64,000 nt of DNA from Erythrobacter rubeus (GTDB lineage Bacteria > Pseudomonadota > Alphaproteobacteria > Sphingomonadales > Sphingomonadaceae): the NCBI RefSeq assembly GCF_014705715.1, contig NZ_JACXLC010000001.1, positions 850,457 to 914,456 of the forward strand, read 5' to 3'. Below are positions 1 through 12,287 of the stretch, piece after piece (position 1 is the first letter of the stretch; each line of letters begins with the position of its first letter). The translations under genes and the position numbers were made by a program. The notes beneath the pieces were generated by a model. It was given only the letters and a program-made list of their open reading frames with translations, was not told where the DNA came from and ran no database searches.

Positions 1-2120
<2,120 letters not shown>

Positions 2121-2196
2121 ATGGGTTCTCCAAGGGGAGGAGGAGTGAGGTGCGGCCCTATGCTCAGGCCATTTCTTTCAGCCCACTCGCGTCTGT

Positions 2197-3087
<891 letters not shown>

Positions 3088-3099
3088 CTCTGATCCTTT

Positions 3100-3278
3100 T
3101 TAGTCATCGCCATTAATCAGGCGGTCAAAGTCTTCTGGTCGTATTCGCCTGAGTTTCTTCTGAAACTCGTGGTCATATCCGCGGTCGTTTGGCTCCACAC
3201 CTTTCTGGGCCTTGCGACCTGTCTTCTTGAAGAAGATGGCAGCGTCTTTGCGCTGCTTCTCGGTGCGACGTTCAGCCA

Positions 3279-3279
<1 letters not shown>
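3100..3279 (-). CDS. small basic protein encoded between mdh and sucD
   Basis: An ORF of 59 codons that begins with GTG. The G of the mdh stop (TAG) is the first base of this GTG, so the two are coupled as TAGTG, and its own stop lies just ahead of the sucD ribosome site. The product begins VAERRTEKQRKDAAIFFKK and ends RIRPEDFDRLINGDD. It is highly charged, with a basic N-terminal two thirds and an acidic tail, and has no membrane segment. No clear ribosome site is visible apart from coupling. I do not recognise a family. Its exact fit between two operon genes argues for a real gene; the missing SD and the GTG start leave doubt. Confidence 0.6.
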
Positions 3280-4552
<1,273 letters not shown>

Positions 4553-6514
4553 CTAACCGCTCGCCTTGCGAGCGTCGCCTTCGCGTTCCTGCGCCAGCAG
4601 CATCGCCGCGAGATAATCCGGCACTGCGCGGCTGAAATAGTATCCCTGGCCAAGCGTACAGCCCGCTTCCCGAACGGCGTTGACCTGCTCGAGCGTTTCG
4701 AGCCCCTCGGCAACAATTTCCATCTCCAGCGTCGATCCCATTTCGGCGACGGCGCGTATGATCGCATCGCTCTTCCGACCGACATTCTTGCCCGAGACGA
4801 AGCTGCGATCGACCTTGATCTTGTTGAAGGGATAATTGTTGATGTAGCCGAGCGAGGAGTAGCCGGTGCCGAAATCGTCGAGCGCAAACTTGACGCCGAT
4901 GGCCGACAGTTCCTGTATGAAATTAGCGGTGGCGTGGTTGTCTTCGACAAACAGGCTTTCGGTGACTTCCAGCTCGAGCCGGTGCGGGTCGAGCCCCGCT
5001 TCGCGCAGCGCGTTCTGGATGCCGAGCGCTGCACCGGGTGCGCGGATCTGAAGCGGCGAAAGATTGACGGCGACCGTCACGTCTTCGGGCCACTGCGCAG
5101 CGATGCGAGCGGCCTGAGCGGTGATCCAGTTGCCAAGCGTGACGATGACGCCGGTTTCCTCGGCGACGGGTATGAACTCGTCGGGTGCGAGCTCGCCCTT
5201 TTCGGGATGGAACCAGCGGATCAGCGCTTCGAATGCTCTTATGCGCCCGGTTTCCAGATCGACGATCGGCTGGAAGAAGATCGACAGTTCCTCGCGCTGC
5301 AGCGCTGTGCGCAGCTCATCTTCGATTTCACGGCGGCGCACGAGATCGCGCGTCATTGACTTGTCGAAGAAACGCGTCTGACCGCGCCCGCCGATCTTGG
5401 CGTGGTACAGCGCAAGGTCTGCGCATTGCATCAGCGTGTCGCTGTCCGAACCGTCTTCGGGCAACAGTGCAACGCCGAGCGACGCGCGCACTTCGAGCCG
5501 ATCGCCGTCGATCCGGAACGGGCGCATGATTTCGAAGTGGATTTCGCTGGCGAGACGTTCCGCATGCTTGCGGTCGAGCACCGGTGCGGAAACGACAAAT
5601 TCGTCGCCTCCAAAGCGTGACACGGTGGCATCGTCGGGGCACACCTGTCTCAATCGCCGCGCGACTTCGCTCAGCACCCGGTCACCGACCGGATGGCCCA
5701 GCAAATCGTTCACTTCCTTGAACCGGTCGAGGTCGATCCAGAAGAGTGCAAGGTTGGCGTCATCCTCGATCGACATCATGGTCTCGACCATCGCGTGGTT
5801 CAGCCCGGCGCGATTGGCGAGCCCGGTGACGACATCGGTCCGGGCGAGCAACTTCATCTTTTCAGCCAAGCGGGCGCTGGTTTCCGCAGAGGAGATCGAA
5901 TCCCTCAAGACCTTGAAGATGTTCATCGTGATCGATCCCATCGCCGGCAGAAGCAGCGCCATGGTAATGAACAGCGTGAAATAACCAGCGCTCGTCATCG
6001 CCAGCGCGGCGATCATGATCGGCAGACAAGTGAGGGTGAGCTGACCAATTGCGATGCTCGGCCGGCCGGCATTGCGGGCAGCGACTGCGACGCCGTAGCA
6101 GACGGCGTTGGCAACCAGCAGCACCTGTACCTCTGCGCTCGTTTCCAGCCAGATGGCAAGCGCAGCGATCCCGCCGATTGCGAGGGCATAGCTGAATGCG
6201 CCGATCTCGTAGATGATCTCGAGCGTCTGGGTGCTCGTCTTCTTCGATTCCGGCGATATTCCCAGCGCCGCAGCGACCCGCGCAACCGCGATGATGGTGA
6301 GGACCATGCTGCCGACCCAGAGTTCGGGCAATCCTGAAAACCATGCTGCAACTGCCGTGGCCGCAATCCCGTTGAGCGCGCCGATGGCGAGGCTGCCGGG
6401 CTGGGTATAGAGCGTGGTGACGAGCAAGCGGCGGACGCGGGCGGACAGTTTGTCCGACCAATCGCGCTCGAGACGCAAGGTGCGAAGTCTCGCCAGTGTG
6501 CTCAACACTTTCAT
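4553..6514 (-). CDS. membrane-anchored GGDEF-EAL cyclic-di-GMP enzyme
   Basis: A 653-residue protein. The N-terminal 200 residues hold about five hydrophobic segments (for example 43-60, 66-84, 105-123, 130-147, 160-195) and serve as membrane sensor. A diguanylate cyclase domain follows with an intact GGDEF at 302-306, then a phosphodiesterase domain with EAL at 429-431 and DDFGTGYSS from 546. The inhibitory I-site RxxD five residues before GGDEF is not conserved (PDDA). Both motifs look catalytic, so it may synthesise or degrade c-di-GMP, and the net activity cannot be read from sequence. It is transcribed alone; the product would sit in the inner membrane. Confidence 0.93.
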   Translation of the reverse strand: MKVLSTLARLRTLRLERDWSDKLSARVRRLLVTTLYTQPGSLAIGALNGIAATAVAAWFSGLPELWVGSMVLTIIAVARVAAALGISPESKKTSTQTLEIIYEIGAFSYALAIGGIAALAIWLETSAEVQVLLVANAVCYGVAVAARNAGRPSIAIGQLTLTCLPIMIAALAMTSAGYFTLFITMALLLPAMGSITMNIFKVLRDSISSAETSARLAEKMKLLARTDVVTGLANRAGLNHAMVETMMSIEDDANLALFWIDLDRFKEVNDLLGHPVGDRVLSEVARRLRQVCPDDATVSRFGGDEFVVSAPVLDRKHAERLASEIHFEIMRPFRIDGDRLEVRASLGVALLPEDGSDSDTLMQCADLALYHAKIGGRGQTRFFDKSMTRDLVRRREIEDELRTALQREELSIFFQPIVDLETGRIRAFEALIRWFHPEKGELAPDEFIPVAEETGVIVTLGNWITAQAARIAAQWPEDVTVAVNLSPLQIRAPGAALGIQNALREAGLDPHRLELEVTESLFVEDNHATANFIQELSAIGVKFALDDFGTGYSSLGYINNYPFNKIKVDRSFVSGKNVGRKSDAIIRAVAEMGSTLEMEIVAEGLETLEQVNAVREAGCTLGQGYYFSRAVPDYLAAMLLAQEREGDARKASG

Positions 6515-6622
6515 CGCACACGGGATTAAAGCACAGACGTCAAGCTCAGGTTAACGCGGTACTTACCTTTTTCATCGTTATGTTTCTGTGGGTTAGGCCG
6601 ATGTCTTATCGCTCGGCAGGCT

Positions 6623-6949
6623 TCAGGAGAGCTCTGCTGCCTGCATTTGGCTGTCCGCCTCGGCCGCAAGACGCTTGTCGAGCGTGCGTGTGATGCCCAG
6701 CCACCAGTCATAGGCTTGCCGATCGCCGCGGAAAAATGCGTCCTCTGCTTGTTCGCGCGCTGCGCGGGCTGCGCCAAGACCGTGCTTTGCAAAATGGCGC
6801 AAGGCGGCGCGCATCAAGTCATCTGCCGGTCCTGTGTCTCCATTGTCATTCGCTGCGTGCTCCACCGCGCGGCGGGCCATTGCGCGTGCGATGGGAGAGC
6901 AGGCCGGAGAACGCCCCGGAGTTTTCGGGGCGGCAAATCGGATCGACAT
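6623..6949 (-). CDS. conserved hypothetical protein
   Basis: 108 residues from the preferred ATG (MSIRFAAPKTPGRSP). A start 45 bases upstream is possible, but the added residues look unnatural; neither start has a strong ribosome site. The protein is soluble and Ala/Arg-rich. The middle (ADDLMRAALRHFAKHGLG) and end (DRQAYDWWLGITRTLDKRLA) look like amphipathic helices. No catalytic motif is visible and I cannot name a family. It lies alone between the GGDEF/EAL gene and the divergent ABC importer operon. Confidence 0.65.
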   Translation of the reverse strand: MSIRFAAPKTPGRSPACSPIARAMARRAVEHAANDNGDTGPADDLMRAALRHFAKHGLGAARAAREQAEDAFFRGDRQAYDWWLGITRTLDKRLAAEADSQMQAAELS

Positions 6950-7204
6950 GAACAAAATCAACCAGTTAGGGGCGCGGCAACTCGTCATTTTCAACCATGC
7001 GCCTTCGTGACGGGCGGTGGCTGCGGGGCGGCTGCGCGCTTCAATTTGTAGCGGGAGTTTGCATTTACTTGCGGGCGCTTAAGGCTTGGTATTTTGACAG
7101 GGTTTCCAGTGCATTAACCCACCCACCGGTGATATTACCGAGCACCTTAGGATCGCGCCGCTTGCCGATTGCAGCGGGCTTGCCTATCGCGGCGAAGAGG
7201 GGTC

Positions 7205-8071
7205 ATGCCGCCGAAACTTTTCGCCTTATCCGCCGGGTATACCCGCTTGCTGGCCTCTCTGTTGCCAGCGCTCGCGCTTACCGGCTGCGTCGAGCCCGGC
7301 AGCCGTGAAAGCGAGCCTCAGGCCCCGCCAACGGTCGTTAGCCTCAACCCGTGTATTGACGCGATCCTGGTCGAGGTGGCGGCTCCGCAGCAGGTTCTTG
7401 CCCTTTCGCATTACAGCCGAGATGCCGCGTCGAGCTCGATCGCACCCGATGTCGCTCGGCAGTACCGCTTCACCGGCGGCACAGCCGAGGAAATACTCGC
7501 GCTCGAGCCGGACCTTGTCCTCGCATCAACTTTCATCGCGCCGAGCACGCGCTCCGCTCTCGAACGGCTTGGCCTGCGGGTCGAGACCTTCGGCAGCCCT
7601 AAGAGCGTGGAGGAAAGCTATGCGCAGATCGCGCGCGTTGCAGAATTGACGGGCGGTGAGTCCGATAAGCTCATTTCGCGCATCGAAGCAGCCGTCACCG
7701 GTCTGGACGAGATGCGCGCCGCGCGCGGCGATGTCGACACATTGCTGTGGCAATCGGGCCAGATCGTCGCGGGCGAAGACGCGCTGGTGACGACCATGCT
7801 CGAGCGCGGAGGACTGCAGCGGAGCGTAGATGGCGAGAGGCTGGGGCAAGGCGATTACGTTTCGCTCGAAAGCCTGCTCGCCGATCCTCCCGAACTGATC
7901 CTCATTGCAGGGAAAAGCACAGGCCAGCACCATCCGGCGTTGCAGGACCTCTCTGACACCCGGACCGAGGCTTTGGACCCATCTCTGTTCTATTGCGGCG
8001 GTCCTTCCTTGATCGCGCTCGCCGAGCGTCTGGAGCGCCTTCGCACACCGAAAAGTAGCGCGACGCCATGA
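7205..8071 (+). CDS. ABC transporter substrate-binding lipoprotein, BtuF/FecB-like
   Basis: Extracytoplasmic solute-binding protein of the cobalamin/siderophore/haem type (class III fold with a rigid helix linker). From the chosen ATG it has 288 residues and a lipoprotein signal with lipobox LTGC (Cys28). The N-lobe begins PTVVSLNPCIDAI, and EEILALEPDLVLA is the usual BtuF-like signature. The ATG has AGAGG just upstream; an ATG 36 bases earlier would put a long charged tail before the signal peptide. The gene overlaps the permease start by four bases, so it is the first gene of an importer operon. Substrate: vitamin B12 or an iron chelate; no riboswitch or Fur box was recognised upstream. Confidence 0.88.
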   Translation: MPPKLFALSAGYTRLLASLLPALALTGCVEPGSRESEPQAPPTVVSLNPCIDAILVEVAAPQQVLALSHYSRDAASSSIAPDVARQYRFTGGTAEEILALEPDLVLASTFIAPSTRSALERLGLRVETFGSPKSVEESYAQIARVAELTGGESDKLISRIEAAVTGLDEMRAARGDVDTLLWQSGQIVAGEDALVTTMLERGGLQRSVDGERLGQGDYVSLESLLADPPELILIAGKSTGQHHPALQDLSDTRTEALDPSLFYCGGPSLIALAERLERLRTPKSSATP

Positions 8072-9048
8072 ATCGCGCCGCTGTCGTCTTTGCGCTTCTA
8101 CTTGCGGCGCTTGTCCCGCTTTCGCTGCTTGCCGGCAGAGTGTGGATCGACCCCGCGACGACGCCGAACGCTGCGATCATCCTGATGGAGTTGCGACTGC
8201 CGCGCGCGGTGCTTGCAATCGCGGTGGGAGCGGGGCTAGGCGCAGCGGGCGCGGCGATGCAGGGTTATCTGCGCAACCCTCTCGCCGACCCCGGCTTGTT
8301 CGGCATCGCGCCAATGGCGGCATTGGGCGCGGTTGCGAGTTTCTGGTTCGGCGCGCTTCTTCCGCCCGCGATTGCGGCGTGGAGCCTTCCAGCCTTCGCC
8401 CTGATCGGAGCAGGGCTGGCGATGGCACTGCTCGCGCTCATCGCAGGGCGCACGTCATCGGGCGCAGGAGGCGGCATTGCCCTGTTCACGCTTGCCGGAC
8501 TGATGATTGCAAGCCTCGCCGGATCGCTGACCGCGCTCGCCATAACGCTTGCGCCCAATCCCTTTGCCCTGAGCGAGATCGTGCTGTGGCTTAACGGCGC
8601 ACTCACCGACCGGTCGTGGCGCGAAGTGGCGATCGCCGCACCCTTGACGGGGGCCGGCATTGTCGTGCTGATCCTTGCATCGCGCTCGCTCGACGCGCTC
8701 ACCCTGGGCGAAGACGCGGCGCGCTCGCTCGGTATCGACCCGCGGCGACTGCTCGGATTGCTGATTGTCGGCGTGGGGCTGACCGTCGGCGCCGGAGTGG
8801 CGGTGGCAGGCATCATCGGCTTTGTCGGTCTTATCGTGCCGCACCTGGTCCGCCCCCTGACCGACCGGTTGCCATCGAGCCTGATCGTGCCGAGCGCGCT
8901 TGCCGGCGCGTGTCTCGTTCTGATCGCCGACAGCTCTGTGCGGGTGTTGCCGCTGATAACCGAGCTGCGGCTGGGGATCGCTTTATCGCTGATCGGCGCG
9001 CCATTCTTCCTCTGGCTCCTGCTGCGAATGAGGAGCGGCAGCCTATGA
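8068..9048 (+). CDS. FecCD/BtuC-family ABC transporter permease
   Basis: Inner-membrane permease with 326 residues and about ten hydrophobic segments. Family features include LRLPRAVLAIAVGAGLGAAG near the N-terminus, MQGYLRNPLADPGLFGI, and GFVGLIVPHLVR toward the C-terminus, where the coupling helix contacts the ATPase. The ATG overlaps the preceding stop (ATGA), and its own stop overlaps the next start, so the three importer genes are translationally coupled. It imports cobalamin, haem or a ferric siderophore together with its neighbours. Confidence 0.93.
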   Translation: MNRAAVVFALLLAALVPLSLLAGRVWIDPATTPNAAIILMELRLPRAVLAIAVGAGLGAAGAAMQGYLRNPLADPGLFGIAPMAALGAVASFWFGALLPPAIAAWSLPAFALIGAGLAMALLALIAGRTSSGAGGGIALFTLAGLMIASLAGSLTALAITLAPNPFALSEIVLWLNGALTDRSWREVAIAAPLTGAGIVVLILASRSLDALTLGEDAARSLGIDPRRLLGLLIVGVGLTVGAGVAVAGIIGFVGLIVPHLVRPLTDRLPSSLIVPSALAGACLVLIADSSVRVLPLITELRLGIALSLIGAPFFLWLLLRMRSGSL

Positions 9049-9788
9049 AACTGGTCGCAAACGATCTTACGCTGGAGCGCGGCGGGCAAAGCGTTCTGAA
9101 AAACGTCGACACAGAATTCCCGCCCGGCACAATTACCGCGATTGTCGGACCTAACGGAGCCGGAAAATCGAGCCTGCTCCTCGCTTTGGCCGGGCTGCTC
9201 GAACCTGTGTCCGGCACGGTCGAACTGGACGGTGAGCGACTGAGCGAATTGCCCCCGCTAGAGCGCGCAAAGACTCTCGGATATCTGCCGCAACACACGG
9301 AAATTGCTTGGGATGTCGCAGTCGAGAACGTTGTCGCGCTTGGCCGGTTGCCGCACCGTGACCGAGGAACCGCTGAGATAGAGACGGCCATCGCGGCGCT
9401 CACGCTCGAGCCGCTGCGCCATCGGCCCGCCCGCCAATTGTCAGGGGGGGAGCAGGCCCGTGTCCTGCTCGCACGCGTTCTGGCAGGCGAGCCGCGCTGG
9501 ATCCTCGCCGATGAACCGCTGGCGGCGCTCGATCTCGCGCATCAGCTGAGCCTGGTTTCACATCTGCAGAACTGCGCGCACTCAGGCCAAGGGGTCGTCA
9601 TCGTCCTCCACGACCTTGCCCTCGCCATGAACCATGCCGACAACGCAGTCGTGCTGCACGAAGGAAAATGTGCGGCGAGCGGGCCTGTCGAAGATGCGCT
9701 GTCCAGCGAGACGATCCGGAGCTGTTGGGGTGTCGATGCCCAGTGGATCGGAGATCGCGGCAGCCGCGCGCTCATTATCGAGCATTAA
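9045..9788 (+). CDS. ABC transporter ATP-binding protein, BtuD/FecE-like
   Basis: ATPase of the importer encoded by the two preceding genes. It has 247 residues. Walker A GPNGAGKSS is at 35-43, the Q-loop at LPQHTE (81-86), the signature LSGGEQA at 132-138, Walker B ILADEP at 153-158, and the switch histidine in VLHDLALAM. The true start is ATG 9045, inside the permease stop; the same frame is open far upstream, but that part is antisense-like and unrelated. A hairpin at 9799-9841 probably ends the transcript. Confidence 0.94.
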   Translation: MKLVANDLTLERGGQSVLKNVDTEFPPGTITAIVGPNGAGKSSLLLALAGLLEPVSGTVELDGERLSELPPLERAKTLGYLPQHTEIAWDVAVENVVALGRLPHRDRGTAEIETAIAALTLEPLRHRPARQLSGGEQARVLLARVLAGEPRWILADEPLAALDLAHQLSLVSHLQNCAHSGQGVVIVLHDLALAMNHADNAVVLHEGKCAASGPVEDALSSETIRSCWGVDAQWIGDRGSRALIIEH

Positions 9789-9798
9789 CCACCCGCGC

Positions 9799-9841
9799 AA
9801 AAAGACGCGCCGTTCCGGGGAGTGGGAGGGAACGACGCGTC
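9799..9841. terminator. probable bidirectional terminator between convergent genes
   Basis: Inverted repeat GACGCGCCGTTCC / GGAACGACGCGTC. On the minus strand it is followed by a run of five T, a good intrinsic terminator for the lysozyme-like gene. On the plus strand only a weak T-rich tail (ATTTCTCT) follows, for the ABC importer operon. Confidence 0.65.
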
Positions 9842-9988
9842 CAATTTCTCTAGAGGTACCGAAACGGCGACCCTCTGGTGCGACCCGAAAGGCGTCCTGG
9901 CAAACCTTGCTAAGAGGCCTTCGATAATAAGGTTTCTGGCCGCACGCGGAACTTCAGATTTCCTGTAGGGCTCTCCGGGGAGAGTGGA

Positions 9989-10615
9989 TTAAACTTCCCT
10001 CGGATCGCTGTAATCGCTTGCCATGAAGATGCGCTGGCGGCGCTCGCTTCGATAAACGAGTCCCTTCGCCACTCTGTTTCCGGCAGTGGTATAGTTAAGT
10101 TCGTCGGCAATGCGGTCGTAGTCCGCAGCTTCGATTGCGCGGTTGAGCCGCGGACTTTCGTCGGCCGAGAGTGTGCCTTCGCCAACATTGAAGGCGAGGT
10201 CGACCAGAGCGTCGAATTCGTGCTGATTGATCGGAAGATCGCCGACCAGGCGCACAACGATGTCTTCGGCTTTGGCGATGTCGCTTTCGAGGAAGTCCAT
10301 CGCTCTCTCGTGAGAGATGGTGTCGCCCACGCGAAGATTGTCTTCGGGAAGCAAAAGGTGCCCGACCCCTACGGTCGGATAGCCTGCGACGTCGCGGTAC
10401 ACATCATAGCGCACGCCTTCTTCCTCTATCATCGCCTCGATCAGCCGTTCACTCGCCGTCAGTTCACTGGCGGCGCGGCGCTCTGTCGGGTCGAAAAGAT
10501 CGTACGAGGCCGCATCTTCAACATCGGCAATCTGCGACTGTGCGGCAATCGGCCCGGCGCTGAGTGCCAATTGTGACGTACCAGTCAACGTGGCAGCGCT
10601 AAATCCCAAGGCCAT
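9989..10615 (-). CDS. GH24 lysozyme-like protein
   Basis: 208 residues with a glycoside hydrolase 24 (phage lysozyme) domain from about residue 55. The catalytic triad pattern E-x8-D-x5-T is intact: Glu66, Asp75, Thr81, followed by GVGH. An N-terminal hydrophobic stretch (ALGFSAATLTG...LALSAGPIA) may be a signal or anchor. The frame stays open for 44 codons upstream with a very basic run (SSKRKRKRTA) but has no ATG, GTG or TTG, so ATG 10615 is the only standard start. No holin or other phage gene is adjacent, which suggests a domesticated cell-wall enzyme. Confidence 0.85.
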   Translation of the reverse strand: MALGFSAATLTGTSQLALSAGPIAAQSQIADVEDAASYDLFDPTERRAASELTASERLIEAMIEEEGVRYDVYRDVAGYPTVGVGHLLLPEDNLRVGDTISHERAMDFLESDIAKAEDIVVRLVGDLPINQHEFDALVDLAFNVGEGTLSADESPRLNRAIEAADYDRIADELNYTTAGNRVAKGLVYRSERRQRIFMASDYSDPREV

Positions 10616-11181
10616 TGCCGTTCGTTTGCGCTTGCGCTTGGACGAACGGGTGCTGCGCGAAGCGGTCGCACTCGTGGAAGGGAACGCACGTGCGCGTCGT
10701 GCTCGACGCCGCTCGCGGCGGTCGGCCCAGCGTTTGCGGAATTGTTTAAGAAATCGGCGCTTGCGGAGTTTGGCGGGAGTTTTGTCCGGCGAGGGAATGG
10801 CAACTTCGCCAGTGCTATGCCTGATAATTGGCGTTTGCGATGTCGAAAGTCTGGTGGATTTTTGGGCGTTTGATGTTTTGTCAGTGGCAGTCTGGATTGT
10901 CGGTTCTCCTTGGAGTCACCGACATTATCGGATGGCAGCTGTTTCAATTGACGCTGCGGATCGGTGCTCGCTTTATCTGTCTGGCCCCCATGTTGGCGCG
11001 GTTTCTGGGTGCGCCGAAATATGAAAACCGTTTATTTTCAATTCACTAAATCAACGGGTGATCAGTGGTGAAAGGTCCACGGTTCATCTCTCATCAGGCA
11101 CGGCCCAGGCCGCGCAAAAGGCGCCGGGAAGCAGCCGACGCCGGTTTGCAACAGGGCATTTCAGACAATATCAGGAGCGAT
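10616..11181. other. gene-poor stretch upstream of the lysozyme-like gene
   Basis: About 570 bases between two minus-strand genes. The first 130 bases extend the lysozyme frame with Arg/Lys-rich codons but contain no start. The rest is AT-richer. A 68-codon plus-strand ORF with hydrophobic character (from 10843) has no ribosome site and is not called. The lysozyme-gene promoter should lie here; nothing else was recognised. Confidence 0.4.
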
Positions 11182-11508
11182 TTACCGCGCGCAGTAGCGG
11201 TAATCGCCAGCCTGGCAGCGTCTCACAGCTTCGCGCCAAGCCGCCATTTCGCGCTCGTACCGGTCCATTTCCGCTTCGTGATTGCGGGTTGCGGCCCAGC
11301 CTTTCGCATATTCTGCATCGCGCCGCTTGACGTAGCGTGCCTGCTCGCGGTTGAGACGCCGGATTTCGGCTTTGTCGCGCGCCAGCTCTTCGGCGCTGAG
11401 ACTGCCTTTGCCGCAATCGTCAGGATTGCAGGCCAGCGATTGCGTGGGCGTGGACACGAGCGCCATTGCCAAGGCGGCGGTGGCGGGCGCGAACGCGAAT
11501 TTGAACAT
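11182..11508 (-). CDS. small secreted charged-coil protein
   Basis: 108 residues with a clear signal peptide (MFKFAFAPATAALAMAL...SLA) and then two cysteine pairs, CNPDDC near residue 27 and CQAGDYRYC at the end. The middle (SAEELARDKAEIRRLNREQARYVKRRD) is a long charged helix, probably a coiled coil. AGGGG lies eight bases before the ATG. I do not recognise the family; a periplasmic location with disulfides is an inference. It shares its strand with the UrcA-family gene 215 bases upstream. Confidence 0.7.
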   Translation of the reverse strand: MFKFAFAPATAALAMALVSTPTQSLACNPDDCGKGSLSAEELARDKAEIRRLNREQARYVKRRDAEYAKGWAATRNHEAEMDRYEREMAAWREAVRRCQAGDYRYCAR

Positions 11509-11723
11509 CGAACATCCCCTTACCGTCCCACCGTGGTCGAGCCTATCACAGAGAGGGGCAAAAGCATTGTTAACGCGTGAAATTTCGCCGCGCGCCAGAA
11601 ACATGTCAGCGCGAACGAATGAAGGACGTTCACGAAAAAGGCGACCCCGGATGCAATATCCGGAGCCGCCGAGTGAGGCGCGAGGAGAATGGCCGCGCGC
11701 CCAGGGTAGGAGGGTTGCTGCGT

Positions 11724-12065
11724 TTATTGCGCGGCGAAACGGATGGAACGGTCGGATGCCGCCAGCTGATTGGTGCGATAGGTCTTCACTGCAAGGTCGC
11801 GCTGTCCGCTCACGGTCAGCTTGGTCTTCGCCATGCATCGACGCACCTTCATACCGGCGTTCACATCGCGAGGAGCCGGTCCGCCGCAGATCTTCTCGAT
11901 CGCGTTGTCGATCCGCCGGTCGAGGATCGCGGTGCCTTCGTCGGTTGCCAGGTTGAGGTCGGCGTAACTTACCGCAATCGTGTGCTCCTCCGGCGCGGCG
12001 AATACGGCAGCGGGTATGGCTGCGAGACTGAGGGCAAGTGCGGCTTTCTTGATGAAAGTGTTCAT
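11724..12065 (-). CDS. UrcA-family secreted protein
   Basis: 113 residues with a signal peptide (MNTFIKKAALALSLAAIPAAVFA). The body carries the UrcA pattern: VSYADLNLATDEG, a second half LDRRIDNAIEKICGG, and a conserved RRCMAKT cysteine. The function of UrcA proteins is not established. The second of two close ATGs (12065) is chosen because GGGAG lies seven bases from it and too close to the first. It is divergent from the CadC-like regulator gene, with a shared 222-base promoter region. Confidence 0.8.
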   Translation of the reverse strand: MNTFIKKAALALSLAAIPAAVFAAPEEHTIAVSYADLNLATDEGTAILDRRIDNAIEKICGGPAPRDVNAGMKVRRCMAKTKLTVSGQRDLAVKTYRTNQLAASDRSIRFAAQ

Positions 12066-12287
12066 GGTCATTCTCCCGGTTTGACATGATCCGTCGTTCG
12101 GATGGTTGGAGAATGGTGGGAACGTTCTTATCGCGCTGCGCACAAACGCTGAGAATCCAATGATTTTGAGCTTATGGAAAGTTTATGTTGGCCCTGAACA
12201 GGTGACTTCGCCGCGATTTCCTGCACTATTCATGAAGCAAGGTCAGGGAATCGCCTTGGCCCGAGATCGGTTGACGGGAAAAGCGAC

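Noticed and set aside
7060-7204. possible cobalamin riboswitch before the BtuF-like gene
   Set aside because: The conserved B12-box elements could not be found by eye.
8616-9044. upstream extension of the ABC ATPase frame
   Set aside because: This stretch is a shadow of the permease; the ATG at 9045 overlapping the permease stop is the natural start.
10828-11049. 73-codon hydrophobic plus-strand ORF
   Set aside because: No ribosome site and no family resemblance; it spans the expected promoter of the lysozyme-like gene.
11509-12087. long minus-strand frame continuing upstream of the gene at 11182-11508
   Set aside because: It is the out-of-frame shadow of the UrcA gene; the signal peptide and ribosome site fix the start at 11508.
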